Positions 18,801 to 28,215 of a DNA stretch of 64,000 nt are shown piece by piece. The stretch's first letter is position 1, and each line of letters opens with the position of its first letter. Origin of the DNA: Bradyrhizobium guangzhouense (GTDB lineage: Bacteria > Pseudomonadota > Alphaproteobacteria > Rhizobiales > Xanthobacteraceae); assembly GCF_004114955.1 (NCBI RefSeq), contig NZ_CP030053.1, positions 1,302,001 to 1,366,000 on the forward strand. The letters are read 5' to 3'. The notes beneath the pieces are model-generated. The model saw only the letters and a program-made list of their open reading frames with translations, was not told the DNA's origin and did not search any database. The translations under genes were made by a program, and so were the position numbers.

Positions 18801-19015
18801 GCGTGCTGCCGATGGCGATTGCCCACGGCGCCGGCGGCGCCAGCCAGCAGGCGCTCGGCAGCGTCGTGATGGGCGGCATGATCGCGGTGGTGATTTTGGC
18901 GCTATTGATGGTGCCGGTGTTCTTCGTCTCGGTGCAGCGGGTGCTGGCGGGAGACAGGGAGAAGGTGGCGAAGGACAGCGAGGCGTATGGTCCGCCGGCA
19001 CCGGTGCGGCCATAG
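15863..19015 (+). CDS. RND multidrug efflux transporter (AcrB/MexB-like)
   Basis: A 1050-residue proton-driven trimeric pump of the hydrophobe/amphiphile RND group. It opens with the family N-terminus FFIDRPIFAWVVALFI and has twelve membrane helices split by two large periplasmic loops. The proton-relay aspartate pair is present in GILVDDAIVVVENVER. Further signatures are FFPGSVGIIYRQFSVT and GLAAKDAILIIEFAKDL. Length and ends match AcrB. The adaptor upstream completes the inner complex; an outer-membrane TolC partner must be elsewhere. Confidence 0.94.
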   Translation: MPSFFIDRPIFAWVVALFICLIGAISIPLLPIAQYPIIAPPSISISTSYPGASPENLYNSVTRLIEEELNGASGILNFESTSDSLGQVEIIANFQPGTDTSAASVEVQNRIKRVEARLPRAVIQQGILIEEASSAVLQIITLNSTDGSLDEVGLGDFMIRNVLGEVRRIPGVGRATLYSTERSLRVWVDPAKLVGYGLTADDVNKAISAQNAQVASGSIGAEPSTATQRTSALVLVKGQLSSPDEFGAIILRANADGSTVRLRDVARIEVGGLSYQFNTRLDGKPTAGLSVLMSPTGNALATASAVEAKMKELSRFFPANISYEIPYNITPVVEASIKKVMSTLLEAVVLVFVVMFLFLQNIRYTIIPTIVVPVALLGACTTLLLAGYSINMLSMFGMVLAVGILVDDAIVVVENVERIMTEEGLPPKEATRKAMSQISSAIIGITLVLMAVFVPMAFFPGSVGIIYRQFSVTMVAAIGFSAFLALSLTPALCATLLKPVAAGHGHAKKGVFGWFNRMLEGGKEGYSRTVGFSLKRTGRLMMVYAALLVGLSWAFVSLPGGFLPVDDQGFVTTDVQTPSDSSYGRTEAVIEKVEKYLAQRPGVDNVTFLTGFSFSGQGMNTAQAFITLKDWSERGPKDSAAAIVNDINRDLSSSIRDAKISALQPPPIDNLGNSSGFSFRLQDRGQKGYPALMRAADQLIADANASPVLQKVYVEGLPEAGVVNLVIDREKAGAFGVTFEDINNTISTNLGSNYINDFPNRGRMQRVVVQADSRDRMKTEDILNYNVKNSRGQLVPFSSFATVEWSRGPTQIAGFNYYPAVRISGEAKPGFTSGDAIAEMEKLAGKLPRGFGYEWTGQSLQEKLSGSQAPFLLALSVFVVFLCLAALYESWTIPLAVLLTVPLGIVGAVFAAMLRGLPNDVYFTVGLITIIGLAAKDAILIIEFAKDLRKEGKPLVEATIEACRLRFRPILMTGLAFICGVLPMAIAHGAGGASQQALGSVVMGGMIAVVILALLMVPVFFVSVQRVLAGDREKVAKDSEAYGPPAPVRP

Positions 19016-19023
19016 GGCACACT

Positions 19024-19145
19024 GTCATGCCCCGCCTAGTGCGCAATTGCGCACGGGGGCGGGGCATCCAGTACGCCGCGGCCCATCGATCTAATCACGA
19101 CCGCCTCGGAGTACTGGATCGCCCGGTCAAGCCGGGCGATGACAG
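19024..19145. repeat. Palindromic repeat family D
   Basis: TCATGCCCCGCC ... GTGCGCAATTGCGCAC ... GGGGCATCCAGTAC pairs loosely with GTACTGGATCGCCCGGTCAA ... GGGCGATGACA. It contains a perfect GTGCGCAATTGCGCAC palindrome. Related elements are at 20470 and 24431. Confidence 0.7.
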
Positions 19146-19298
19146 CGGAGTGTGGGGCAGGTCCTTCGCAGTAAGCCGGATTCCGCAATCCGTCCGCTTG
19201 CCTTCGCGGCTTCGTCGATCCAGACTGCATCCCTGGATTGAAAGCATGTGCAACTCGCGTCGCGACTGCACAGCCAGCCCGCCGACCGAGAGCACCTG

Positions 19299-20426
19299 AT
19301 GCGTCCGACCGATATTGCGATCTCGAACTATCGCTCGATCCGGCGGCTCTCCCTCCCCATCCACCCGCTGTCCGTGTTCGTGGGCGAGAACGGCGTCGGC
19401 AAATCCAATCTCTACAAATCCCTCTCGCTGTTGCGCGACGCGGCGACCGGGCGGATCACGCGCACGATCGCCGAGGAGGGCGGACTTAATTCGGTCTGCT
19501 GGTCAGGCGTCCGCAAACGTGGCGAGGATGGACGGCTGCGTTTGTCGGCCAGATTCGACCGCCTGAAATATTCCATCGAGATCGGATTTCCCAGCCCCGC
19601 CGAGGCGGCGTTTTCCCGCGAGCCGATGATCAAGGCGGAAACCATCGAGGCGACGCAGGGCAAACGAACGGTGCTGCTGATGGAGCGGAAGAATTCGCTC
19701 GTCAGCATCCGCAACGACAGCGGCGCATGGACGAGCCACAAGGATGCCGTGCTGCCGTCCGAGACGGCGCTTGCGGGATTTTCCGATGGCAGGGAATGCC
19801 CCGAAATCGATGTGATCAGAAGCGCAATGCTGGGCTGGCGCTTCTATCACGACTTTCGCACCGACCCGGCCTCACCGATACGAAAGCCCTGCCTTGCGAT
19901 CACGACGCCCTCGCTCAGTGCCGAGGGCAGCGACTTGGCCGCGGCCCTGGCGACGCTCTATACGATCAGGGGAGATGCCGCCGACCTGCAGGACGCAATC
20001 CAGGATGCATTTCCGGGCGCCGACCTCCGCGCGTGGGAACAGAACGGCCTGTGTGAGTTCGATCTGCAACTCGAGGACATGCCGCGTCCGTTCGGGGCTC
20101 ATGAACTGTCCGACGGCACGTTGAAATACATCTGCCTGCTCGCGGTGTTCATGGGCTATCGGCTCCCGCCGTTCATCGCGCTGAACGAACCCGAGACCAG
20201 CCTGCATCCCTCGCTGCTGGCGCCATTGGCGAGGCTGATCGTCAAGGCATCGGCCCGCGCCGACATCTGGATCGTCACCCACTCGGAACAGCTGATGGAA
20301 GCCTTGCGAAGCGAGAGCTCGGTCCCGCTTCGCCGGGTGATCAAGCAGAAGGGCGCCACAATGATCGAGGGCGTGACCCTCGGCGGCGAGTATCGGGAGG
20401 AGGAGGCCGAGGATGACGATTCTTAG
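19299..20426 (+). CDS. Orphan AAA-family ATPase, RecF/OLD-like
   Basis: A 375-residue SMC/RecF-class ATPase. Walker A is GENGVGKSN near residues 30-38, a signature-like segment is AHELSDGTLKYICLL, and a degenerate Walker B reads NEPETSLHP where DEPE is usual, followed by IVTHSEQL. The long coiled-coil arms of SMC proteins are absent, and there is no TOPRIM nuclease domain as in OLD enzymes. The tail is Glu/Asp-rich. It stands alone, flanked on both sides by palindromic repeats. Candidate roles are DNA repair or a lost or split defence module; neither is shown. Confidence 0.8.
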   Translation: MRPTDIAISNYRSIRRLSLPIHPLSVFVGENGVGKSNLYKSLSLLRDAATGRITRTIAEEGGLNSVCWSGVRKRGEDGRLRLSARFDRLKYSIEIGFPSPAEAAFSREPMIKAETIEATQGKRTVLLMERKNSLVSIRNDSGAWTSHKDAVLPSETALAGFSDGRECPEIDVIRSAMLGWRFYHDFRTDPASPIRKPCLAITTPSLSAEGSDLAAALATLYTIRGDAADLQDAIQDAFPGADLRAWEQNGLCEFDLQLEDMPRPFGAHELSDGTLKYICLLAVFMGYRLPPFIALNEPETSLHPSLLAPLARLIVKASARADIWIVTHSEQLMEALRSESSVPLRRVIKQKGATMIEGVTLGGEYREEEAEDDDS

Positions 20427-20469
20427 CCGCTTCAAGCTACCGTACGACTGAAGGCATAGACTCTGATGC

Positions 20470-20596
20470 TGTCATTCCGGGGCGCGCGTAGCGCGAGCCC
20501 GGAATCCATCAGGCTACCATTGATGCGGATCAATGGATTCTCAGGTGCGCAATTGCGCACCATAGTTCGCGCCAGAAGGCGCGCCCCGGAATGACG
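20470..20596. repeat. Palindromic repeat family D
   Basis: GTCATTCCGGGGCGCGCGTAGCGCGAGCCCGGAATCCAT on the left mirrors CGCCAGAAGGCGCGCCCCGGAATGAC on the right. An inner GTGCGCAATTGCGCAC palindrome is shared with 19024-19145. Confidence 0.75.
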
Positions 20597-20613
20597 ATCG
20601 GAGGGAGGCGCGT

Positions 20614-21405
20614 CTACGCCGGCCGCTTCAAAATCTTCACCAGCTCCCCGTGCACGAACTCATTCCCGCACACGACGTCCCCCGTAACCAGCGCGTCGCC
20701 CGGCGTATTGATGTCGCTCACGGTGCCACCGGCTTCGCGCACCATCAGCATGCCGGCGGCGATGTCCCAGGATTGCAGGTTGCGCTCCCAGTAGCCGTCG
20801 AGTCGGCCGGCGGCGACGAAGGCGAGGTCGAGGGAGGCGGCGCCGAAGCGGCGCAGGCCCGCGACGCGGTCCTGGATCGCGGTCATCTCGCGGCGGAATT
20901 CCTCGTGGTCGCCGCGGCCGATATGGGGCAGGCCGCAGGCCACCACGCATTCGTTGAGCTGGCGACGGCCGGCGACGCGCAGGCGCTGGTCGTTGAGGAA
21001 GGCGCCCTTGCCGCGCTCGGAGATATAGAGCTCGTCATTGGCGGGGTTGTAGATCACGCCGGCGATGATCGTGCCCTCGCGCACGAGCCCGATCGAGATC
21101 GCGAATTGCGGGATGCCGTGCAGGAAGTTGGTGGTGCCGTCGAGGGGATCGACGACCCAGGTGTGGCTCTTGTCGGTGCCCTCGCGCGTGCCGCCCTCCT
21201 CGCCGATGAAGCCGTAGCCGGGCCGGGCCTTGGCGAGGTCCTGGTAGAGGATTTCCTCGGCGCGCTTGTCGGCGAGCGAGACGAAGTTCGCCGGCCCCTT
21301 CAGCGAGACCTGGAGATGCTCGATCTCGCCGAGATCGCGCTTGAGGCTGCGGCCGGCGCGGCGCGCGGCTTTGACCATGACGTTGATAGTGGCGGAATAC
21401 AGCAT
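20614..21405 (-). CDS. suhB: Inositol monophosphatase family protein
   Basis: A 263-residue magnesium-dependent, lithium-sensitive phosphatase. The metal site is complete: GEEGG, then DPLDGTTNFLHGIPQF, and WDIAAGMLMVREAGG near the C-terminus. The substrate is probably myo-inositol-1-phosphate or a related sugar phosphate. SuhB proteins also bind RNA polymerase/Nus factors in enterics, which cannot be judged here. It is the last gene of a minus-strand run after the Sel1-repeat gene, with a 130-base gap. Confidence 0.92.
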   Translation of the reverse strand: MLYSATINVMVKAARRAGRSLKRDLGEIEHLQVSLKGPANFVSLADKRAEEILYQDLAKARPGYGFIGEEGGTREGTDKSHTWVVDPLDGTTNFLHGIPQFAISIGLVREGTIIAGVIYNPANDELYISERGKGAFLNDQRLRVAGRRQLNECVVACGLPHIGRGDHEEFRREMTAIQDRVAGLRRFGAASLDLAFVAAGRLDGYWERNLQSWDIAAGMLMVREAGGTVSDINTPGDALVTGDVVCGNEFVHGELVKILKRPA

Positions 21406-21535
21406 GAGCTCTGGTCTTGATCGGGGGAGGGGGCGCCAAAGGGCGCCATTTGAGGGGATTGGGTGCCCCGCGAGGGGCCAAAGGTCAAGTCATTCGGGTC
21501 ACTTGCGGGTCGATTGCGGGCCATTTGGCGTCAGG

Positions 21536-22624
21536 TCATTTGTCCCCGAGCCATTTCTTGGCGGCGGCCTCCGCCTTGGCGCGGTCGTCGGCTGGCAGGT
21601 CTGACAGCTGCTTGTCGAGCTCCGGATCGCCCTTGCCGGCGGTTTTCGCCACCAGATGCCATTTGAACCCCTCGACCTTGTCCACGGGGGCGCCCATGCC
21701 GTTGATCAGGACCCAGGCGAGGCGGTTCTGCGCGATCGCGCTGCCCTGGCGGGCGGCCTTGCGCAGCAAGGCCACCGCGGCGGGCTCGTTCTTCGGCGTG
21801 CCGGTGCCGTTGAACATGGCGATGGCATATTCGACCTCGGCATCGACATTGTCGGCGAGCGAGGCCGCCTGCAGCAGCCGAACCGATCGTTCGGGGTCCT
21901 TCGGCACTCCGGTGCCTTCCTTGTAGAAGGTCGCCAGCGCGTATTGCGCCTCGGGCAGTCCGGCATCGGCCGCCTGACGGAGCAACTCCGCGGAGCGCTT
22001 GACGTCCTGCGGCAGGGTCTGACCATCCAGATAAAGCAGCGCGAGATTATAGGCCGCCTTGGGCTCGCCGAGCTTGGCGGCGGAGGCCATCAGCTTGACC
22101 GCCTCGCCCTTGTCGACGGGACCGCCGCGGCCCGCGATGCGCAGCATGGCCAGCGCAAACATCGCCTCGCGGTCGCCGGCATCGGAGGCGCGCTTGTACC
22201 ATTCGACCGCCTTGGCGTAGTCGCGCCTGATGCCCATGGCGTTGGAATAGAGCTCGCCCAGCATGGTCATGGCCTTGGCATCGCCGGCGTTGGCGCGCGC
22301 TGTGGCGAGATCGAAGGCGGTCTTGTACTGGCCGCGCTGATAGGCGCCGTAGACCAGGTCGACGTTCGGATTGTCGGGGACCGGCGCCGGGATCACGGTT
22401 GCCGGCAGCGTCGGGCTCGGCGAGGCCGACGGCTTTGGCGCCGGCTCCTTCTTCTTGGCGACCGTGTGCGGCGCGACCTTCGGTTTCTCCTTCGCAGGCT
22501 CTTTGGGCTTCTGCTTCTCGGGCGCGGGGCTCGGGATCGTCGCCGGCGGCGTGATCTGGAGCTGCGCGGCTGCAGGCGCTGCCAGCAAGAGCGCGGCGAG
22601 AAGGGTGATGCGCGGGAGCGTCAT
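21536..22624 (-). CDS. Exported Sel1-repeat protein
   Basis: A 362-residue protein with an N-terminal signal peptide (1-20, ALLLAAPAAAQ), a low-complexity Pro/Lys/Glu linker (about 25-85), and then tandem Sel1-type helical repeats (about 90-345). Repeats are recognised by copies such as AKAVEWYKRASDAGDREAMFALA, AYNLALLYLDG and AQYALATFYKEGTGV. Such proteins act as periplasmic scaffolds. It lies eight bases after the thiE-like gene, so the two are probably cotranscribed. Confidence 0.88.
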   Translation of the reverse strand: MTLPRITLLAALLLAAPAAAQLQITPPATIPSPAPEKQKPKEPAKEKPKVAPHTVAKKKEPAPKPSASPSPTLPATVIPAPVPDNPNVDLVYGAYQRGQYKTAFDLATARANAGDAKAMTMLGELYSNAMGIRRDYAKAVEWYKRASDAGDREAMFALAMLRIAGRGGPVDKGEAVKLMASAAKLGEPKAAYNLALLYLDGQTLPQDVKRSAELLRQAADAGLPEAQYALATFYKEGTGVPKDPERSVRLLQAASLADNVDAEVEYAIAMFNGTGTPKNEPAAVALLRKAARQGSAIAQNRLAWVLINGMGAPVDKVEGFKWHLVAKTAGKGDPELDKQLSDLPADDRAKAEAAAKKWLGDK

Positions 22625-22632
22625 GTCGGCTG

Positions 22633-23301
22633 CTAGCCCTGGCTCGCGGCAGTCGCCGTGAAGGCCTTCTTGATCGCGGCGTCGGCCTCGATCAGCGCGG
22701 CCTTGGGCCCGCGCGGGTCAGCCCAGATGAAATCGCCGACCAGCACGAAATCGGCGCCGCTGGCGGCGAAGTCGTAGGCCTCTTCGATCGAGGTGGCGAA
22801 GCCGACACAGGGCGGCTCGAACAGCTCGGCCCACCAGTCCAGCCGCTCGGCGATCGCCTGCGCCTGGGGACGCTGGCCTTTCGCGTCGGGCTCGCCGAAC
22901 AGCACGTAATCCGCGCCCATCTCGCCCGCGCTCATGGATTCGTGGCGCGTTTCGAGTCCGCCGACGCCGGCGATACGGTCTGGCTTGAGCGACGGCAGGG
23001 CATCTTCCAGCGCCGCGACATTTGCGAGATGCGCGCCGTCGGCGCCGCCGCGCGCGACGATTTCGGGGTGGCCATCGACGAGCAGGGCTGCGCCGGCGTT
23101 CTGCACCACCGGGGCGAGCGCCTTGATCCGCGAGATCATGGCGCGCTGGTCGGTCTCCTTCAACCGCACCAGCACGGCCGCGACATCGACGGCCGTGAGC
23201 AGATCAGGCAGTGCCGCGAGGAGCGACGTGGGATCATCGACGTCGGGCGTCGCGAGATAGAGACGCGGCGCCGGGCGCGGCGGAGGCGATTTGTTCGACA
23301 A
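22633..23301 (-). CDS. Thiamine-phosphate synthase family protein (ThiE-like)
   Basis: A 222-residue TIM-barrel protein of the ThiE/TenI superfamily. ThiE joins HMP-pyrophosphate and thiazole phosphate to make thiamine phosphate. GGADGAHLAN and MGADYVLFGEPD match the family loops, and a late SGADFVLVGDFIW segment corresponds to the phosphate-binding end. Sequence around the first active-site loop (VRLKETDQRAMI) departs from canonical ThiE, so it may be a divergent paralogue. It lies three bases downstream of the class I aldolase. Confidence 0.75.
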   Translation of the reverse strand: MSNKSPPPRPAPRLYLATPDVDDPTSLLAALPDLLTAVDVAAVLVRLKETDQRAMISRIKALAPVVQNAGAALLVDGHPEIVARGGADGAHLANVAALEDALPSLKPDRIAGVGGLETRHESMSAGEMGADYVLFGEPDAKGQRPQAQAIAERLDWWAELFEPPCVGFATSIEEAYDFAASGADFVLVGDFIWADPRGPKAALIEADAAIKKAFTATAASQG

Positions 23302-23304
23302 GAT

Positions 23305-24330
23305 CTAGGCTGCCTTCTTTTCCAGGCTGCTTTGCCATTCGCCCTTGGAGGCGAGGCCGTTCATGCGGGCGCGATGACTGAATGCGTTTTGTCCGGCCGT
23401 AACATTCTCAGGCCTGCCCGACCAGGCCTTCTGCGGCGCGGCCTGCAGTGCGCGGCCGTAGGAGAAGGTCAGGCCCCAGGGGAGCGGACCGAGCTGGTGC
23501 ATGGCGTTGAGATGCGCGGTCGCCTCTTCGTCAGACTGGCCGCCGGAGAGGAAGGCGATGCCGGGGACGGCTGCGGGCACGCAGGCTTTCAGCAGGCGGA
23601 TGGTCTTCTCGGCGACCTCCGCGACGGAAGCCTGGCTTGGGCACTTCTTGCCTGAGATCGCCATGTTCGGTTTCAGCACAATGCCTTCGAGCGCGACGCG
23701 CTGCACCCGCAATTCCTGGAACGTCTTGTTGAGCACGCGGCTCGTCACCTCGTAGCAGCGGTCGATGTCGTGGTCGCCGTCCATCAGGACCTCGGGCTCG
23801 ACGATCGGCACGATCTGCGCGGCCTGGCACAGCGCGGCGTAGCGCGCCAGCGCATGCGCATTGACGCTGATCGCGGTCATCGAGGGGATGCCGCTGCCGA
23901 TGTCGATCACCGCGCGCCATTTGGCGAAGCGCGCGCCGCGCTCGTAGTACTTCTTCAGCCGATCGGCGAGCTTGTCGAGGCCGACGGTGATCGTTTCACC
24001 CGGGCACATCGGCAGGGCTTGCGTGCCTTCGTCGACCTTGATGCCGGGAATGGCGCCGCTAGTCTCGATCAGCTTCACCAGCGGCGTGCCGTCCTTGGCA
24101 TCCTGCCAGATCGTCTCGTCATAGAGGATCACACCGGAGATATACCGGCTCATGGCCTCCCTGGAGCGGAACAGCATCTCGCGATAGTCGCGGCGGTTGC
24201 TTTCCGTCGATTCCACGCCGATCGCGTCGAACCGCTTCTTGATGGTGCCGGAGGATTCGTCGGCGGCAAGGATGCCCTTGCCTGGTGCGACCATGGCGGT
24301 CGCGACCCTGTTCAGCTCAGTCAGATTCAT
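23305..24330 (-). CDS. Class I fructose-bisphosphate aldolase
   Basis: A 341-residue Schiff-base aldolase interconverting fructose-1,6-bisphosphate with two triose phosphates. KGILAADESSGTIKKRF and EGIVLKPNMA (with the active-site lysine) are diagnostic, and SGGQSDEEATAHLNAM lies near the end. The start at 24330 (MNLTELNRV) is supported by an AGGACC ribosome site just upstream. A class II enzyme with the same activity lies in the same orientation immediately upstream, an arrangement that allows metal-dependent and metal-free enzymes to be exchanged. Confidence 0.93.
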   Translation of the reverse strand: MNLTELNRVATAMVAPGKGILAADESSGTIKKRFDAIGVESTESNRRDYREMLFRSREAMSRYISGVILYDETIWQDAKDGTPLVKLIETSGAIPGIKVDEGTQALPMCPGETITVGLDKLADRLKKYYERGARFAKWRAVIDIGSGIPSMTAISVNAHALARYAALCQAAQIVPIVEPEVLMDGDHDIDRCYEVTSRVLNKTFQELRVQRVALEGIVLKPNMAISGKKCPSQASVAEVAEKTIRLLKACVPAAVPGIAFLSGGQSDEEATAHLNAMHQLGPLPWGLTFSYGRALQAAPQKAWSGRPENVTAGQNAFSHRARMNGLASKGEWQSSLEKKAA

Positions 24331-24430
24331 CGAGAGGTCCTCCCAAAACGATTCTGCCCTTGCCTGTGAAAATAGACGGTTCTCGGGCAATTGCCGAGTT
24401 AACGTTGGTCGCAGGGTAAAGCCCGTTCTC

Positions 24431-24531
24431 CGTCATTCCGGGATGCGCCGAAAGGCGCAGGCCCGGAATCCATAACCCCAAGCCGTGGGTATGGATTCCG
24501 GACCCACGCTTCGCGTGTCCCGGAATGACGG
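24431..24531. repeat. Palindromic repeat family D between two aldolase genes
   Basis: CGTCATTCCGGGATGCGCCGAAAGGCGCAGGCCCGGAATCCATA mirrors TATGGATTCCGGACCCACGCTTCGCGTGTCCCGGAATGACG. It separates class II from class I aldolase and could act as a transcript hairpin. Confidence 0.8.
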
Positions 24532-24562
24532 GAGAGGGGCCTTACGCCACCCGCGCGATCGC

Positions 24563-25630
24563 TTACGCGACGCGGGGATCCAGCTCGCCCTTCGCGTAGC
24601 GCTTGGCCATGTCGGCGGGGGTCAGGATCTTCTTGAACTTGGAGGCTTGCCCTGCGGTGTTGAACTCCTGCAGCCGCTGCTTGCACAGCTTGGTCATGGC
24701 TTCCATGGCCGGCTTCAAATATTTGCGCGGATCGAACTCTTCCGGATTGTCCTTGAGCACTTTCCGGATCTGGCCGGTCATGGCCATGCGGTTGTCGGTG
24801 TCGATGTTGATCTTGCGCACGCCGTTCTTGATGCCGCGCTGGATCTCGGCGACCGGCACGCCCCAGGTCGGCTTCATCTTGCCGCCATAGGCGTTGATGA
24901 TGTCCTGCAGGTCCTGCGGCACCGAGGAGGAGCCGTGCATGACCAGATGCGTGTTCGGCAGCTTGCGGTGGATCTCCTCGATCACGTTCATGGCGAGGAT
25001 GTCGCCGTCGGGCTTGCGGGTGAATTTGTAGGCGCCGTGCGAGGTCCCCATCGCGATCGCGAGCGCGTCGACCTTGGTCTCCTGCACGAACTTCACGGCC
25101 TCGTCCGGATTGGTCAGGAGCTGGTCGTGGCTGAGCTTGCCTTCGGCGCCGTGGCCGTCTTCCTTGTCGCCCATGCCTGTTTCGAGCGAGCCGAGCACTC
25201 CGAGCTCGCCCTCGACCGAGATGCCGCCGAGATGGGCCATGTCGGTCACGGTCTTGGTGACGCCGACATTGTAGGTCCAGTCGCCCGGCGTCTTGCCGTC
25301 GGCCTTGAGCGAGCCGTCCATCATCACCGAGGTGAAGCCGGCCTGGATCGCGGTCATGCAGGTCGCGGCCTCGTTGCCGTGGTCGAGATGCACGCAGACC
25401 GGGATGTGCGGGTAGATCTCGGTCACCGCGTCCATCATGTGCTTGAGCATGACGTCGTTGGCGTAGGAGCGCGCGCCGCGCGAGGCCTGGATGATGACCG
25501 GCGCGTCGACCTGGTTGGCCGCGTCCATGATCGCCAGCGCCTGCTCCATGTTGTTGATGTTGAAGGCCGGTACGCCGTAATCGTTCTCAGCCGCATGGTC
25601 GAGCAATTGACGCAACGTGATCCGAGCCAT
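24563..25630 (-). CDS. fba: Class II (zinc) fructose-bisphosphate aldolase
   Basis: A 355-residue metal-dependent aldolase of the type common in Calvin-cycle operons (CbbA/FbaA). Zinc ligands are visible in [16 protein letters not shown] and LVMHGSSSV, and the phosphate-binding end is [12 protein letters not shown]. It is downstream of pgk, gap and tkt on the same strand, as in cbb gene blocks. It serves glycolysis/gluconeogenesis and carbon fixation. Confidence 0.94.
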   Translation of the reverse strand: MARITLRQLLDHAAENDYGVPAFNINNMEQALAIMDAANQVDAPVIIQASRGARSYANDVMLKHMMDAVTEIYPHIPVCVHLDHGNEAATCMTAIQAGFTSVMMDGSLKADGKTPGDWTYNVGVTKTVTDMAHLGGISVEGELGVLGSLETGMGDKEDGHGAEGKLSHDQLLTNPDEAVKFVQETKVDALAIAMGTSHGAYKFTRKPDGDILAMNVIEEIHRKLPNTHLVMHGSSSVPQDLQDIINAYGGKMKPTWGVPVAEIQRGIKNGVRKINIDTDNRMAMTGQIRKVLKDNPEEFDPRKYLKPAMEAMTKLCKQRLQEFNTAGQASKFKKILTPADMAKRYAKGELDPRVA

Positions 25631-25684
25631 GTGAATCTTTCTCCCGTTTGGGCCAGTTCGGCCTATTGATTACTTGCTGCCAGG

Positions 25685-26881
25685 TTACTTGATGCGAAGC
25701 ACTTCGACGCCGGGCAGCGGCTTGCCTTCCATCCATTCAAGAAATGCGCCGCCGGCGGTCGAGACATAGGTGAACTGATCGGCCACATGGGCCTGGTTGA
25801 GGGCCGCAACCGTATCGCCGCCGCCCGCGATCGAGACCAGCTTCTTGGCCTTGGTACGCTCGGCCGCGTGCTTGGCGGCCGCGACGGTGCCGCGGTCGAA
25901 CGGCTGCATCTCGAAGGCCCCGAGCGGTCCGTTCCAGACCAGCGTCGCCGCGTCGTCGATCGCGGCGTGGACGCGCGCAATCGACTGCGGGCCGACGTCG
26001 AGGATCATGCCGTCGGCCGGGATCGCATCGAGCCCGTAGGCGTGCGAGGGCGCATTGGCCGCGAAATGATAGGCGACGGTGGCATCGACGGGCAGGATGA
26101 TGGCGCAGTTGGCGGCTTCCGCCTTCTCCATGATGCGCAGCGCGGTGGCTGCGAGATCCTTCTCGGCCAGCGACTTGCCGACCGCGACGCCCTGGGCGTG
26201 CAGGAAGGTGTTGGCCATGCCGCCGCCGATCACGAGCGCATCGACCTTGGTGACGAGGTTTTCCAGCAGGTCGATCTTGGTCGAGACTTTCGCGCCGCCG
26301 ATGATGGCGATGACGGGCTTGGTCGGCGAGCCCAGCGCCTTCTCCAGCGCATCGAGCTCGGCCTGCATGGTGCGGCCGGCATAGGCCGGCAACTTGTGGC
26401 CGAGGCCCTCGGTCGAAGCGTGGGCACGGTGCGCCGCCGAGAAGGCGTCGCTGACCCAGATGTCGCCGAGCTTTGCCAGCTCCGCGACGAAGGCGGGATC
26501 GTTCTTCTCTTCCTCCTTGTGGAAGCGGGTGTTTTCCAGGCAGAGAATGTCGCCGTCCTTCAAGGCCGCCACGGCTTTCGCCGCAGGCTCGCCGATGCAG
26601 TCGTCGGCGAAGGCGACAGGCTTGTTCACGACCTTCGACAGCGCTTCCGCGACGGGCTTCAGCGATTCCTTGGGGTCGCGTCCCTTCGGCCGGCCGAAAT
26701 GCGCGAGCAGGATGACCTTGCCGCCCTTGTCGGCGATTTCATTGATGGTCGGCGCGACGCGCTCGAGCCGGGTCGTGTCGGTGACGCGGCCATTGTCCAT
26801 GGGCACGTTGAGATCGACGCGCAGCAGCACGCGCTTGCCCTTCACGTCGACGTCGTCGAGGGTGCGGAATTTGTTGGTCAT
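25685..26881 (-). CDS. pgk: Phosphoglycerate kinase
   Basis: A 398-residue glycolytic kinase transferring phosphate between 1,3-bisphosphoglycerate and [32 protein letters not shown] and the hinge/nucleotide region [12 protein letters not shown] are standard. The start at 26881 ([10 protein letters not shown]) is chosen over a 47-residue extension that reads through the family A repeat and is not protein-like. It lies between gap and class II aldolase in the same orientation. Confidence 0.95.
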   Translation of the reverse strand: MTNKFRTLDDVDVKGKRVLLRVDLNVPMDNGRVTDTTRLERVAPTINEIADKGGKVILLAHFGRPKGRDPKESLKPVAEALSKVVNKPVAFADDCIGEPAAKAVAALKDGDILCLENTRFHKEEEKNDPAFVAELAKLGDIWVSDAFSAAHRAHASTEGLGHKLPAYAGRTMQAELDALEKALGSPTKPVIAIIGGAKVSTKIDLLENLVTKVDALVIGGGMANTFLHAQGVAVGKSLAEKDLAATALRIMEKAEAANCAIILPVDATVAYHFAANAPSHAYGLDAIPADGMILDVGPQSIARVHAAIDDAATLVWNGPLGAFEMQPFDRGTVAAAKHAAERTKAKKLVSIAGGGDTVAALNQAHVADQFTYVSTAGGAFLEWMEGKPLPGVEVLRIK

Positions 26882-26894
26882 TGGACGCTCTCTC

Positions 26895-27024
26895 TTGTCC
26901 CGGGCGCACGGCGGCGCGAAGCGCTGCTGTGCAGAACCGGGACCCACCTCGCAGCGAGTCCCGCGGTTGAATGGGTCCCGGCTCTGCGGAGCAGCGCAAG
27001 CGCTGCACCGCGTCCGGGACACAA
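26895..27024. repeat. Palindromic repeat family A between gap and pgk
   Basis: TTGTCCCGGGCGCACGGCGGCG on one side and GCGCTGCACCGCGTCCGGGACACAAG on the other, with inner GAACCGGGACCCA and TGGGTCCCGGCTC arms. It fills the gap between gap and pgk. Confidence 0.78.
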
Positions 27025-27035
27025 GACCTACGTTC

Positions 27036-28043
<1,008 letters not shown>

Positions 28044-28215
28044 GTTTCGTCTCCTTATGACCGTTCAGTGACGGCTGTTCAATGACCCCATCATCCCGCA
28101 CAACGCGCAGCTGGCGCGCCTGCGAGGGTTTTTTAGAGGCGGACGCCCGGTTCGGCCGGGCGGTGCTTGATCATATGAGACCTTACGTAGTCCTTTTTTT
28201 TGGCAAGCTCAACTC

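Noticed and set aside
28044..28215. Terminator between tkt and gap
   Set aside because: GCCCGG/CCGGGC arms exist at about 28147-28163, but no T tract follows on the minus strand, so I cannot support termination there.
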